DNA from: Alsobacter ponti
GTDB lineage: Bacteria; Pseudomonadota; Alphaproteobacteria; Rhizobiales; Beijerinckiaceae
DNA: 64,000 nucleotides
Assembly: GCF_024294805.1 (NCBI RefSeq)
Contig: NZ_JANCLU010000008.1
Coordinates: forward strand, 1 to 64,000
Direction: 5' to 3'
Below the pieces are notes generated by a model. The model was not told where the DNA came from and made no database searches. It saw nothing but the letters and a program-made list of their open reading frames with translations. This document shows, one piece after another, positions 17,055 to 26,408 of the stretch. The translations under genes and the position numbers were made by a program. Positions within the stretch are counted from its first letter, which is position 1. Each line of letters starts with the position of its first letter.

Positions 17055-19622
17055 TCATCCGCCGAACAGCCGGTCCAGGAAGCCGCCCGAGCGCGGCGGC
17101 GGCGGCGCGCGGCCGGGCGCGGAGCCGTTCGGGACCATGCCGGGCGGACGCGGCGGGCCGTCGAACCCGGCAGGCGGCCTCTGCGCGGGCATGGGCTGCG
17201 GGGCGGGAGGATAGGCGGCGCTCGCCTGCTGCGAGATCGGCGCGGGCGGCAGGATCAGCGGCCCGCCGCCGCTGGCGCGCGCCGGGGGCGTCGCCGCGGC
17301 CACGGGCGCGCCCGCCGACGGGTCGGGGATCAGGCCCGGCGGGGCCGGCACGAAGCTGGGGTCGCCGGCCGGAGCGGGCGAAAGCTGCTTCCACTGGCCT
17401 CCCGGCAGCGGCGACGGCGGCTGGCCCGCCAGCGCCACCTTCATGAAGCGGCTCCAGACCTCGACCGGCAGCGTGCTGCCGGACGCCTTGCGTGTCGGCG
17501 AGCCGTCGTCGTTGCCGAGCCAGACCCCGGTGAGCAATGTGCTCGTGTAGCCGACGAACCAGGCGTCGCGCCAATCCTGGCTCGTTCCGGTCTTGCCGGC
17601 TGCTTCCCAGCCCGGAAGCTCCGCCTTTCGCGCCGTGCCGGTGAGCAGCGTCTCGCGCATCATGGCGTTCATCATGCCGACCATCTGCGGATCGACGACG
17701 CGGCCGAGCCCCGTGCCTGTGCGCGAGTAGATCAGTTCGCCGGAGCTCGTCTTCACCTGCCGGATGACGTAGGGCATCACGCCGATGCCGCCATTGGCGA
17801 AGGGAGCGTAGCCGGTGACGAGCTCCACCGGCGTCACCTCGGACGTGCCCAGCGCGATCGACGCGTTGGGCTCGAGCTTCGACGTGATGCCGAGGCGCTG
17901 CGCCGTCTGCACCACGGTCTTCGGCCCGACTTCGACCGCGAGCCGCACCGCCACCGTATTGAGCGACAGCGCCAGCGCCGTGCGCAGGCTCACCGGCCCG
18001 CGATAGTCGCGCGAGTAGTTCTCCGGCTGCCAGCCCTTGACGTTGATCGGCGCGTCGTCGCGGATCGTGTCCGGCGTCAGCCCGCGCTCCAGCGCGGCGA
18101 GATAGACGAAGGGCTTGAAGGCGGACCCGGGCTGGCGCTTGGCGGCGGCGGCGCGGTTGAACTGGCTGTCGCCGTAGTTCCGGCCGCCGACCATGGCGCG
18201 AATCGCCCCGTCGGGCTGCATCGACACCAGCGCCCCCTGGCTGACGCCGAACTTGTCGCCCTTTGCGGCCAGTTCGTCGACAAGCGCCTTTTCGCCGGCC
18301 GCCTGCAGATTGGCGTCGATCGTCGTGGACACGACGATGTCGCGGTCGATGGAGCCGATGAAGTCGTCGAGCACGTCCATCACGTAGTCGGCCGCGTAGT
18401 TGACCGACCCGGCCCCGCCGGACTTCGCCGCGCTAGGCGGGTTGGCGAGCGCGATCTTGGCCATCTGGTCCGAGATCAGGCCCTCGCGCGCCATGGCGGC
18501 GATGACCAGCGCGCCGCGCGCCTGGGCGGCCTGCGGGTTGCGGTTGGGCGCGAGACGCGAAGGCGCCTGCACCAGCCCCGCCAGGATCGCGGCCTCGCCC
18601 AGCGTGACCGCGCGGGCGCTCTTGCCGAAATATTTCTGGGCCGCCGCCTCCACCCCGTAGGCGCCCGAGCCGAAATAGACGCGGTTGAGATAGAGCTCGA
18701 GAACCTGATCCTTCGTGTAGTTGCGCTCGAGCCAGAGCGCCAGGATGGCCTCCTGGATCTTGCGCGAGGCGGTGCGTTCCTGGGTCAGGAACAGGTTCTT
18801 GGCGAGCTGCTGGGTCAGCGTCGAGCCGCCCTGCACACTCCCGCCGCTGCGCATGACGTTGCGCACGAGGGCGCGGCCGATGCCGAGCGGATCAATGCCG
18901 AAATGCTGGTAAAAGCGATGGTCCTCGATGGCGACGAAGGCGGCGGGAAGGTATTTGGGAAGTTCCTTCAGCGTCACCGTGCGGCCGCCCGTCTCGCCCC
19001 GGTTCGCCAGCAGGGAGCCGTCGGAGGCGAGGATCGCGATGTTGGGCGGGCGCTTGGGCACCGCGAGCTGGTCGATGGGCGGCAGCTTCGAGGCGTGGAA
19101 CGCGACCAGCGCGCCGACGCCGATGACGCACCACAGCGACAGGACGACGCCCCAGTAGACCAGCCGCCCGGCCCACGATCCGCCGCCGCGCCGGCCGCGA
19201 CGGCCGCCCTTGCCACCCTTGCCACCCTTGCCGCCGTTTCCGCCGCGCGCGTCGCCGCGCCCGGCGCGGTCGGCGGAAGCGTCCTTGCGAGCGGTCCTTG
19301 CCATCGAAGCCTCGGGCGCGTCGGAGTCGTCGTCGGGGGGCGCGGCCGCGCGGGGCCTGGCCGGAGCTTCCGCCGCCTCGGCCGCGAGGCGCTGGCGACG
19401 GGTTTCGGACAGCGGGTCGTCTCCCGGCCGGATCACCGGGTCGAAGGTCGGTTCGCGGCGCTGGGTCGTTGCGTGGGCGTTCGCGCGCTTGGCGCGGACG
19501 GGCTGGGCTCCCGGCCGGTCCTCGGCGGTCAGGCGAAGATCGAAACCGGTCCGGTCGGCCGGTCCGCTTCCCAGAGCCGGTTCGCGCCGCTCGCGCGCAT
19601 CGCCGCGCCGTCCCTCCGCCAT
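17055..19622 (-). CDS. Penicillin-binding protein 1A (bifunctional transglycosylase/transpeptidase)
   Basis: This 855-residue class A PBP polymerises lipid II and cross-links peptidoglycan. It has a long cytoplasmic, charged and glycine-rich region (residues 1 to about 130), then one transmembrane segment (about 140-165). A GT51 transglycosylase domain follows (EDHRFYQHFG, GGSTLTQQLAKNLFLT, RKIQEAILALWLER). The transpeptidase domain has nucleophile Ser500 in GSAFK and the KTGTS box. The C-terminal tail is proline-rich. I chose the ATG at 19622. The basic (GGK)n segment in front of the membrane span is encoded by 9-base tandem repeats. Confidence 0.94.
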   Translation of the reverse strand: MAEGRRGDARERREPALGSGPADRTGFDLRLTAEDRPGAQPVRAKRANAHATTQRREPTFDPVIRPGDDPLSETRRQRLAAEAAEAPARPRAAAPPDDDSDAPEASMARTARKDASADRAGRGDARGGNGGKGGKGGKGGRRGRRGGGSWAGRLVYWGVVLSLWCVIGVGALVAFHASKLPPIDQLAVPKRPPNIAILASDGSLLANRGETGGRTVTLKELPKYLPAAFVAIEDHRFYQHFGIDPLGIGRALVRNVMRSGGSVQGGSTLTQQLAKNLFLTQERTASRKIQEAILALWLERNYTKDQVLELYLNRVYFGSGAYGVEAAAQKYFGKSARAVTLGEAAILAGLVQAPSRLAPNRNPQAAQARGALVIAAMAREGLISDQMAKIALANPPSAAKSGGAGSVNYAADYVMDVLDDFIGSIDRDIVVSTTIDANLQAAGEKALVDELAAKGDKFGVSQGALVSMQPDGAIRAMVGGRNYGDSQFNRAAAAKRQPGSAFKPFVYLAALERGLTPDTIRDDAPINVKGWQPENYSRDYRGPVSLRTALALSLNTVAVRLAVEVGPKTVVQTAQRLGITSKLEPNASIALGTSEVTPVELVTGYAPFANGGIGVMPYVIRQVKTSSGELIYSRTGTGLGRVVDPQMVGMMNAMMRETLLTGTARKAELPGWEAAGKTGTSQDWRDAWFVGYTSTLLTGVWLGNDDGSPTRKASGSTLPVEVWSRFMKVALAGQPPSPLPGGQWKQLSPAPAGDPSFVPAPPGLIPDPSAGAPVAAATPPARASGGGPLILPPAPISQQASAAYPPAPQPMPAQRPPAGFDGPPRPPGMVPNGSAPGRAPPPPRSGGFLDRLFGG
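19208..19234. repeat. Three 9-base tandem repeats within the PBP1A gene
   Basis: The unit CCTTGCCAC occurs three times in a row, the third copy with one mismatch. The repeats encode the GGK segments on the minus strand. Because the unit is nine bases, copy-number change by slippage would alter the basic linker in front of the membrane span without shifting the frame. Confidence 0.7.
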
Positions 19623-19717
19623 CGACAATTCCAAGCACCCGCTCGCCGCCAAGCGGGCCACGACCCGCGAGGCAGCAAACTCACCCTAAATGCGGCGAAT
19701 TAACGAAGGGCTAAGGA

Positions 19718-20611
19718 TCAGGCGGCCGCGGCGGTCGCCGGCCGGGCCTTGGTCAGCAGGCGGCACAGCCGCGCGACGGTGGCGCGGATCTCGTGGCGGT
19801 GAACCACCATGTCGACCATGCCGTGGTCGCGCAGATATTCCGAGCGCTGGAAGCCCTCCGGCAGCTTCTCGCGAATCGTCTGCTCGATCACGCGCGGGCC
19901 GGCGAAGCCGATCAGCGCGCCGGGCTCGGCGATGTGGATATCCCCCAGCATCGCGTAGGAGGCGGTGACGCCGCCCGTCGTGGGGTTGGTGTGGACCACG
20001 ATGTAGGGCTTGCGGGCGGCGCGCAGGCGCTGCACCGCGACCGTGGTGCGCGGCATCTGCATCAGCGAGAACATGCCTTCCTGCATGCGCGCTCCGCCGG
20101 ACGCCGCAAACATCACGAAGGCGGTGTCGCGCTCGACGGCCGTCTCAAGCCCCTTGATGACCGCCTCGCCGGCTGCCATGCCGAGCGAGCCGCCCATGAA
20201 GTCGAAATCCTGCACGCCGACGGTGAGCTTCAGCCCCTCGACCTCGCCGAAGCCGACCTTCACGGCGTCCTGCGCGCCGGTCTTGGCGCGGGCGTCCTTG
20301 AGGCGGTCGACATAGCGCTTCTCGTCGCGGAACTTCAGCGGATCGACGGGGACTTCCGGCAGCGGAATGTCCTCGAACACGCCGTCGTCGAACATGGATT
20401 TCAGCCGCGCGCCGGCGGCCATGCGCATGTGGTAGTTCGAGCCGGGGATGACGAAGAGGTTGGCCTCGACGTCCTTGTGGAAGACGAGCTGACCCGAGTC
20501 GGGACACTTGATCCACAGGTTCTCGGGCGTGTCGCGCCGCAGGAACGAACGGATCTTCGGCCGCACGACATTGGAAATCCAGTTCATCGGGTCGATCTCC
20601 GGGCGCGCCAT
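19718..20611 (-). CDS. accD: Acetyl-CoA carboxylase carboxyltransferase subunit beta
   Basis: This 297-residue carboxyltransferase beta subunit pairs with AccA to make malonyl-CoA for fatty acid synthesis. The carboxyltransferase core is clear ([40 protein letters not shown]). The N-terminal zinc ribbon of enterobacterial AccD (two CxxC pairs) is degenerate: only one cysteine remains in [12 protein letters not shown] and none in the second half. As I recall, this is common to many alphaproteobacterial AccD proteins and does not indicate a pseudogene. The ATG at 20611 follows the trpA stop by two bases; an internal ATG at 20587 is an alternative. It is the last gene of the trpFBA-accD run. Confidence 0.95.
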   Translation of the reverse strand: MARPEIDPMNWISNVVRPKIRSFLRRDTPENLWIKCPDSGQLVFHKDVEANLFVIPGSNYHMRMAAGARLKSMFDDGVFEDIPLPEVPVDPLKFRDEKRYVDRLKDARAKTGAQDAVKVGFGEVEGLKLTVGVQDFDFMGGSLGMAAGEAVIKGLETAVERDTAFVMFAASGGARMQEGMFSLMQMPRTTVAVQRLRAARKPYIVVHTNPTTGGVTASYAMLGDIHIAEPGALIGFAGPRVIEQTIREKLPEGFQRSEYLRDHGMVDMVVHRHEIRATVARLCRLLTKARPATAAAA

Positions 20612-20613
20612 GG

Positions 20614-21447
20614 TCAAGCCGCCTTCTTCGAGACGCGCCGCACGCCGGCGGCGATGTCGCGCACCACGGCGCTCACGGCCTCGACCGTCGCCGGAGTCGC
20701 ACGCCCCTCGCTGAGCGACAGGCGAACCGCTTCGACCAGCGCCGTGCCGACGACCACGCCGTCCGCGCCGCGCGCGATGGCCTCGGCCGTCTCGGCGTTC
20801 TTGACGCCGAAGCCGACCGCGACCGGCAGGTCGGTGTGGCGCTTGATGCGCGCCACCGCGCCCGTCACCTTGCCGTAATCGGGGATGGCCGCGCCGGTGA
20901 TGCCGGTGACGGACACGTAGTAGACGAAGCCGGAGGTGTTCGCGAGCACGGCCGGCAGGCGCTTGTCGTCCGTCGTCGGCGTGGCGAGGCGGATGAAGTT
21001 GAGCCCGGCGGCCAGCGCCGGCTTGCACAATTCGTGATCCTCTTCCGGCGGAAGGTCGACCACGATCAGGCCGTCGACGCCGGCGGTGCGGGCGTCCGCG
21101 AGGAAGCTGTCGACGCCGTAGACGTAGATCGGGTTGAAATAGCCCATCAGGATGATCGGCGTGGCGTCGTCCTCGGCGCGGAAGGCGCGCACCAGAGCGA
21201 GCGTCTTGCGCAGGCTCATGCCCGCCGCCAGGGCGCGCACGCCGGCGGCCTGGATGGCCGGCCCATCCGCCATCGGATCGGTGAACGGCATGCCGAGCTC
21301 GATCAGGTCCGCGCCGGCCTTCGGCAACGCCCGGACGATGTCGAGCGAGGTCTCGGGATCGGGATCCCCGGCCATCACGAAGGTCACGAGGGCGGCGCGG
21401 CCTTCGGCGCGCACCGCTTCGAAGCGGCGGTCGATGCGTGTGGTCAT
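20614..21447 (-). CDS. trpA: Tryptophan synthase alpha subunit
   Basis: This 277-residue TIM-barrel subunit cleaves indole-3-glycerol phosphate to indole and glyceraldehyde 3-phosphate, passing indole to TrpB. The catalytic residues Glu50 and Asp61 lie in [16 protein letters not shown]. The phosphate-binding segment GFGVKNAE is intact. It lies between trpB (87-base gap) and accD (two-base gap) in the order trpF-trpB-trpA-accD that is standard in this group. Confidence 0.97.
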   Translation of the reverse strand: MTTRIDRRFEAVRAEGRAALVTFVMAGDPDPETSLDIVRALPKAGADLIELGMPFTDPMADGPAIQAAGVRALAAGMSLRKTLALVRAFRAEDDATPIILMGYFNPIYVYGVDSFLADARTAGVDGLIVVDLPPEEDHELCKPALAAGLNFIRLATPTTDDKRLPAVLANTSGFVYYVSVTGITGAAIPDYGKVTGAVARIKRHTDLPVAVGFGVKNAETAEAIARGADGVVVGTALVEAVRLSLSEGRATPATVEAVSAVVRDIAAGVRRVSKKAA

Positions 21448-21534
21448 GCGGCGTGCCTTAGCATGGGCGCGCGCGCCCTGCCAATCGGACGTGGCGCGCG
21501 GCCTTGGAACGGGAACTCCGCCATGCAGGCGGGG

Positions 21535-22752
21535 TCAGCTCATGCCGCCGAGATGATCGGCCACCGTGAAGATGTCCTTGTCGCCCCGGCCGCAGAGATT
21601 GACGATCATCAGGTGGTCCTTCGGCTTGGCCGCCGCGATCTCCACCGCCTTGGCGACGGCGTGCGAGGGCTCCAGCGCGGGAATGATGCCTTCGAGCTTC
21701 GACAGCAGCTGGAACGCCGCGAGCGCCTCCTTGTCGGTGGCGGAGATGTAGGTGACGCGCCCGATGTCGTGCAGCCAGGAATGCTCCGGCCCGATGCCCG
21801 GGTAATCCAGCCCGGCGGAGATCGAATGGCCCTCGGTGATCTGGCCGTCCTCGTTCATCAGCAGGTAGGTGCGGTTGCCGTGCAGCACGCCGGGCCGCCC
21901 GCCCGTGAGCGAGGCGGCGTGCTCGCCGGTCGGGATGCCGTGCCCGGCGGCCTCGACGCCGAAGATCTCGACGGACTTGTCGTCGAGGAAGGGATGGAAC
22001 AGGCCAATGGCGTTGGACCCGCCGCCGATGCAGGCGATCAGCGAGTCCGGCAGCCGGCCCTCGCGCTCGAGCATCTGCTCGCGGGCCTCCCGGCCGATCA
22101 CGCACTGGAAGTCGCGCACCATCGCCGGGTAGGGGTGCGGGCCGGCGGCCGTGCCGATGCAATAGAACGTGTCGGCGACGTTCGTCACCCAGTCGCGCAG
22201 CGCCTCGTTCATGGCGTCCTTCAGCGTGCGCGAGCCCGACTGCACGGGCACGACCTTCGCGCCGAGCATGTGCATGCGGAAGACGTTGGGCTTCTGCCGC
22301 TCGACGTCGACCGCGCCCATGTAGACGATGCATTCGAGCCCGAAGCGCGCGCACAGCGTGGCGGTGGCGACGCCGTGCTGGCCGGCCCCCGTCTCGGCGA
22401 TGATGCGCTTCTTGCCCATGCGGCGAGCGAGCAGGATCTGCCCGAGCACGTTGTTCACCTTGTGCGCGCCGGTGTGGTTCAGCTCGTCGCGCTTCAGGTA
22501 GATCTTCGCACCGCCGCAATGCTCTGTGAGCCGCTCGGCGAAATAAAGCGGGCTCGGCCGGCCGACATAGTGCGTGAGGTACTCGCCCATCTCCTTGTGG
22601 AAGGCCGGGTCGGCCTTGGCCGCCTCGTAGGCCTGCTCCAGCTTCAGGATCAGGGGCATCAGCGTCTCGGCGACGAAACGGCCCCCGAACATGCCGAAAT
22701 GACCCGTTTCGTCGGGGCCGGTGCGAAAGGAATTGGGGTTCTGGATCGTCAC
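21535..22752 (-). CDS. trpB: Tryptophan synthase beta subunit
   Basis: This 405-residue PLP enzyme condenses indole with L-serine to form tryptophan. The PLP lysine Lys98 is in [11 protein letters not shown], and [14 protein letters not shown] provides the phosphate-binding loop. Length and ends match the TrpB1 class that works with TrpA. It is 49 bases downstream of trpF and upstream of trpA on the same strand. The short gaps hold no obvious terminator or leader peptide, so co-transcription with trpF and trpA is likely. Confidence 0.97.
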   Translation of the reverse strand: MTIQNPNSFRTGPDETGHFGMFGGRFVAETLMPLILKLEQAYEAAKADPAFHKEMGEYLTHYVGRPSPLYFAERLTEHCGGAKIYLKRDELNHTGAHKVNNVLGQILLARRMGKKRIIAETGAGQHGVATATLCARFGLECIVYMGAVDVERQKPNVFRMHMLGAKVVPVQSGSRTLKDAMNEALRDWVTNVADTFYCIGTAAGPHPYPAMVRDFQCVIGREAREQMLEREGRLPDSLIACIGGGSNAIGLFHPFLDDKSVEIFGVEAAGHGIPTGEHAASLTGGRPGVLHGNRTYLLMNEDGQITEGHSISAGLDYPGIGPEHSWLHDIGRVTYISATDKEALAAFQLLSKLEGIIPALEPSHAVAKAVEIAAAKPKDHLMIVNLCGRGDKDIFTVADHLGGMS

Positions 22753-22801
22753 GGTCGAGGTCCTCGCGCGCCGAGCGGCGCTGGTGGGATGGGCGGCGGC
22801 G

Positions 22802-23497
22802 TCAGCCGCGGCCGCGAAGGGCGCCCGCGCCGGGCGGCGCGGGCCTGGGACGGGCCGCGCCAGCGCGCGCGGCGAGCACGAAGGAGGCGATGCGCGCCGG
22901 ATCCTTGACGCCCGGGGCGCTTTCGACGCCCGACGAGACGTCGACGCCGGGAGCCCCGGTGACGGCGAGCGCCGCGGCGACGTTGTCCGCGTCGAGGCCG
23001 CCGGACACCATGAAGGGCTTGCCGAGGTCGAGGCCCGACAGCACCTCCCAGTCGAACGGCACGCCGTTGCCCCCCGGCAGCAGGGCGTCCTTCGGCGGCT
23101 TGGCGTCGAACAGCAGCCGGTCCGCTACGTCGGCGTAGCCGGCGGCGCGGGCGAGGTCGGCGCGTCCGGACACGCCGAGCGCCTTGATGATCGGCAGGCC
23201 ATAGCGGCTCCGCACGGCGGCGACGCGCCCGGGCGACTCCTGTCCGTGCAGTTGCAGCCATTCCGGCCGAAGCGCCTCGACGATGGAGTCGAGCAGCGCG
23301 TCGTCGGCGTCGACCGTCAGCGCCACGCGCTCGGCCCGGCCGGCGACCAGCGCGCCCAGCGTGCGGGCTTCCGACAGCTGCAGGTGACGCGGCGAGCGCG
23401 GGAAGAACACGAAGCCGACCATGTCCGCGCCCGCGTCGAGCGCCGCTTCCAGCGTCTCGGGCGTACGAAGTCCGCAAATCTTGACGGTCAATGTCAT
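22802..23497 (-). CDS. trpF: Phosphoribosylanthranilate isomerase
   Basis: This 231-residue TIM-barrel isomerase converts N-(5'-phosphoribosyl)anthranilate to the ribulose form in tryptophan synthesis. KICGLRTPE near the N-terminus carries the catalytic Cys8. [10 protein letters not shown] and the phosphate loop [11 protein letters not shown] are present, as is [10 protein letters not shown]. An Ala/Pro/Gly-rich tail of about 20 residues follows the barrel and is not part of the usual domain. The ATG at 23497 gives the family-standard start; a longer in-frame reading to 23566 has no conserved sequence. Confidence 0.95.
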   Translation of the reverse strand: MTLTVKICGLRTPETLEAALDAGADMVGFVFFPRSPRHLQLSEARTLGALVAGRAERVALTVDADDALLDSIVEALRPEWLQLHGQESPGRVAAVRSRYGLPIIKALGVSGRADLARAAGYADVADRLLFDAKPPKDALLPGGNGVPFDWEVLSGLDLGKPFMVSGGLDADNVAAALAVTGAPGVDVSSGVESAPGVKDPARIASFVLAARAGAARPRPAPPGAGALRGRG

Positions 23498-23579
23498 GCG
23501 GGCATGTCCGGGCGGGGAAATCCGCGTCTCCATCGCATGCGCGGGCGTGCGAGTCCACCCGCCCACGCGAGCGGGAGAC

Positions 23580-24539
23580 TCACCCCACGGACGCGTTCAA
23601 CCTGTCCCACACCAGCATCGCGCCGGCGAGGTCCTCAATGGCCGTGCCGACAGACTTGAACAGCGTGATCTCGTCTGCCGCGCGCCGGCCCCGGTGCACG
23701 CCCCGGCACAGGTCGAACAGGTCCGCCCTGACGTCGCCCGGGCCGATCAGCCCGGAGGCCAGCGGAATCGCGAGGTCGCCGCCTTCCTTGGTCGCGCCCG
23801 CGCGGGTGTCGCAGAACAGCGCGGCGCGGCGCACGCACGCATCATCCGTCTCGCGCATGGTGGGCTTGAACGCCCCCACGCAATCGAGGTGGACGCCGGG
23901 CTTGAGCCATTCGCCGCGCACCAGCGGGTCGACGGACAACGTCGCGCACGAGACGATATCGGCCTCTCGCACGGCGGCCTCGAGGTCGTCGACCGCGCGC
24001 ACCGGCAGGCCCTCGGCCTTCAGCGCGTCGGCGAGCTCGCGGGCGCGTTCGAACCGGTGGTTCCAGACGGCGATGTCGGTCAGAGGCCGCTGCGCGGCGT
24101 GGGCCCGGATCAAAAAGGGCGACAGCGCGCCCGCGCCGACCATCACCATCCGGCTGGCGTCGGGGCGTGACAGATACCGGCCGGCCACGGCGGAGGCGGC
24201 TGCCGTCCGCCAGACCGTGAGGCGCGTACCGTCGATGGCGGCGAGCGGTGCGCCGGTCGCGCCGTCCTGGAGGATGTACGAGCCGAGCACGCTCGGCAGG
24301 CCCCGCGCGGCGTTGCCGCGAAAAATCGTCACCAGCTTGGTGCCGAGATAGGCGGGACTGACCGACGCACCGGTCCAGGCCGGCATCAGCAGCAGCGTCG
24401 CCTCGTCGCCCTGCCGTTCGATGTCGTGGTGATGGCGGGGCGGCACCACGATGTCGGAGCGAAACGCCGCGTCGATGGCGTCGGCGAGCGAGGCGGGATC
24501 GAGCAGGCGGTCGACATCGGCCGCGGAAACGACGCGCAT
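23580..24539 (-). CDS. Ornithine cyclodeaminase / mu-crystallin family protein
   Basis: This 319-residue NAD(P)-binding enzyme has the active-site lysine Lys68 in YLGTKLVTIF and the nucleotide-binding loop MVMVGAGALS at 131-140. Family members include ornithine cyclodeaminase, alanine dehydrogenase and pyrroline-2-carboxylate reductase (LhpI). Sequence does not decide among these by eye. It lies between lapA (seven-base gap) and trpF, within a run that is usually contiguous in related genomes. A reductase role after the trans-3-hydroxyproline dehydratase at 8450-9487 is possible but is inference. Confidence 0.88.
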   Translation of the reverse strand: MRVVSAADVDRLLDPASLADAIDAAFRSDIVVPPRHHHDIERQGDEATLLLMPAWTGASVSPAYLGTKLVTIFRGNAARGLPSVLGSYILQDGATGAPLAAIDGTRLTVWRTAAASAVAGRYLSRPDASRMVMVGAGALSPFLIRAHAAQRPLTDIAVWNHRFERARELADALKAEGLPVRAVDDLEAAVREADIVSCATLSVDPLVRGEWLKPGVHLDCVGAFKPTMRETDDACVRRAALFCDTRAGATKEGGDLAIPLASGLIGPGDVRADLFDLCRGVHRGRRAADEITLFKSVGTAIEDLAGAMLVWDRLNASVG

Positions 24540-24546
24540 GGAAGGC

Positions 24547-24888
24547 TCAGCGTATGCTGGAGGGGACGAGATCGGCGGAGGTCGAGGTCGCGGCGGAGGC
24601 GCGCAGCCGCTCCGCCTCGTCGCGCAGCCGCGCGGCCTCGCGGGCGTGCAGTCGCGCCGCCTTGCGGTGGCGGCCCTGCGATAGCCATACGGCCGAGCCG
24701 CCGAGCACCACGCCCACCGCGAGGGCGAGGAAGACGATCGCGAACAGCGGCAGGCTGATCGCCGGCCCGATGCCGAACCACTCGTAGGGGTCGACCTGGA
24801 CGGCGACCGGCTCGCGGTTGGCCACCGCGAACAAAGTGACGAGCGCGACCACGGGCAGCAGGATCAGCGCCTTGAGAAAACTCTTCAT
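24547..24888 (-). CDS. lapA: LapA-domain membrane protein
   Basis: This 113-residue inner-membrane protein has two hydrophobic segments (about residues 5-23 and 43-67) around a short loop containing NREPVAVQVDP. A charged, coiled-coil-like tail rich in Arg, Ala and Glu follows. That is the LapA/YciS architecture, linked in enterobacteria to assembly of the LPS regulator LapB. No lapB is adjacent here. Its place directly downstream of ihfB is conserved in many proteobacteria. Confidence 0.85.
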   Translation of the reverse strand: MKSFLKALILLPVVALVTLFAVANREPVAVQVDPYEWFGIGPAISLPLFAIVFLALAVGVVLGGSAVWLSQGRHRKAARLHAREAARLRDEAERLRASAATSTSADLVPSSIR

Positions 24889-24973
24889 CGTGAACTCCTG
24901 CCTGGGCCCGCGGGGGAGCGGCGGGCGGGCGACGCTTCAGGACGCGACGACGCGCGTCCCGCGCCGTGCCGGC

Positions 24974-25264
24974 TCAGCGCGCCTCGTCCCGGTTCAGGCG
25001 CAGGCGCATTTCCTTGCCGGCCTTGAACACCGGAACGACCTTCTCGCCGACGGGCACATGCTCGCCGGTGCGCGGATTGCGGCCGATGCGCGCGTCGCGC
25101 TTCTTCACCGAGAACGCCCCGAACCCCCGGATCTCGACCCGGTCCCCGCGCGCCAGCGCCTGGGTGATCTCGTCGAGAATGGCGTTGACGACATTCTCCG
25201 CGTCCCGCTGATACAATTCGGGGTAGTGCTCCGCGATTTTCTGCACCAGCTCGGACTTGATCAT
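24974..25264 (-). CDS. ihfB: Integration host factor beta subunit
   Basis: This 96-residue DNA-bending protein of the HU/IHF family pairs with IhfA. The N-terminal [15 protein letters not shown] and the beta-arm with the intercalating proline in GRNPRTGE identify IHF rather than HU. The ATG at 25264 is chosen by family start. On the minus strand a TTGACA at 25326-25321 lies about 60 bases upstream and overlaps the sppA stop. No good -10 was found, so ihfB may have its own promoter or be read through from sppA. Confidence 0.96.
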   Translation of the reverse strand: MIKSELVQKIAEHYPELYQRDAENVVNAILDEITQALARGDRVEIRGFGAFSVKKRDARIGRNPRTGEHVPVGEKVVPVFKAGKEMRLRLNRDEAR

Positions 25265-25322
25265 GACGGTCTGGCCCCCCGCGGCCGCTAACACACTGCA
25301 AAGTCTAATTTATTGCCCGATG

Positions 25323-26276
25323 TCAAGGCTGCCAGAGCGCCAGCATCCCGTCAAGGACGGGCCGCGCGGCGGCCGTGTCGAGCGCCTTGAGCCCGCCCGC
25401 GAGGTCGCGCAGGCCAACGGCGCCGGCCACCGAGGAGGCGATGCCGAAGAGGCCCAACGCGCGGTCCTCGGTCCGTTTCCATTCCTTCACCGGCAGGTCC
25501 TTGGCGATGCCCTTTTCCTTCTCCAGCCAGGCCACAGCCTGCTTCTGCGCGCCGAGTTCGTCGACGAGCCTGAGCCCGAGCGCCTGGGAGCCGGTGAACA
25601 CGCGGCCGTCACTGACCGTCGCCAGCTCCTGGCCGGTGATGCCGCGCCGCGACGAGACGAGCCCCTTGAACCAGTCGAAGCTCGAGACGACGAGCGAACG
25701 CAGCGCCTCCTGCGCCTCAGGCGTGCTGCGCTCGAACGGGCTCGGCGCGGCCTTGAGCGGGGCCGACTTCACGGTTTCGACGGTGACGCCGATCTTGTCG
25801 AGCAGGCCCACCACGTTCGGCATCTGGAACAGCACGCCGATCGAGCCGACGAGCGAGGTCTGCTGCGCGACGATGCGGTCCGTGCCCATCGCCGCGATGT
25901 AGCCGCCGGACGCCGCCATGCCGGAGACGACGGCCACCGTCGGCTTCTTGGCGGACAGTTCGCGCAGCGCGTCGAACAGCAGCTCGGAGCCGGTCACGGT
26001 GCCGCCGGGGCTGTTGATCTCGACCAGCACGGCGCGCGGGGCCGCGCTCTCGCCGACACGCTTGATCAGGTCCAGCGTCTTGTCGTCGCCGGTGATCACG
26101 CCGGAAATCTCGATCTTGGCGACATGGGCCTGCGCCCGCGCCCCGAATTCGCGGTCGCCAAAGGCGAGCGCGAGGCCGACGATGGCCGCGCAAGCGACGG
26201 CGAAGGCCGCCACGCGCCAGAAGGTCACCTTGCGCGCCATGCGCCGGCGGTCCACGAGATAGTCGCTGTCCGACAT
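25323..26276 (-). CDS. sppA: Signal peptide peptidase SppA, short form
   Basis: This 317-residue membrane-anchored serine peptidase degrades cleaved signal peptides. A single N-terminal transmembrane segment (about residues 20-41) is followed by one protease domain. The catalytic dyad is Ser123 in GMAASGGYI and Lys175 in SAPLKAAPSPF. The 52-residue spacing equals that of the short-form Bacillus enzyme. INSPGGTV is the conserved oxyanion-side loop. The ATG at 26276 gives the usual short cytoplasmic start. It is divergent from folC and probably leads the ihfB-lapA run. Confidence 0.93.
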   Translation of the reverse strand: MSDSDYLVDRRRMARKVTFWRVAAFAVACAAIVGLALAFGDREFGARAQAHVAKIEISGVITGDDKTLDLIKRVGESAAPRAVLVEINSPGGTVTGSELLFDALRELSAKKPTVAVVSGMAASGGYIAAMGTDRIVAQQTSLVGSIGVLFQMPNVVGLLDKIGVTVETVKSAPLKAAPSPFERSTPEAQEALRSLVVSSFDWFKGLVSSRRGITGQELATVSDGRVFTGSQALGLRLVDELGAQKQAVAWLEKEKGIAKDLPVKEWKRTEDRALGLFGIASSVAGAVGLRDLAGGLKALDTAAARPVLDGMLALWQP

Positions 26277-26408
26277 CGCTGCTGCTCCAGGCCCCCGCCT
26301 TTCCCTAGCCTCGATGTCGGACGAGAGCAACCGGACGCCGGACGGGCGGTGTTGCGCCGCGCGGCGGCAGCGGATAGTCGTCCGGCTCGTCGCCGCGATG
26401 GATGGCCC

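Noticed and set aside
19190-19260. A CRISPR-like or satellite repeat
   Set aside because: The repeats are short, contiguous and in frame, and they encode a glycine/lysine linker of PBP1A. No spacers exist.
20450-20540. accD as a pseudogene because of the missing zinc cysteines
   Set aside because: The frame is intact, the carboxyltransferase core is fully conserved, and to my knowledge the loss is shared by related bacteria.
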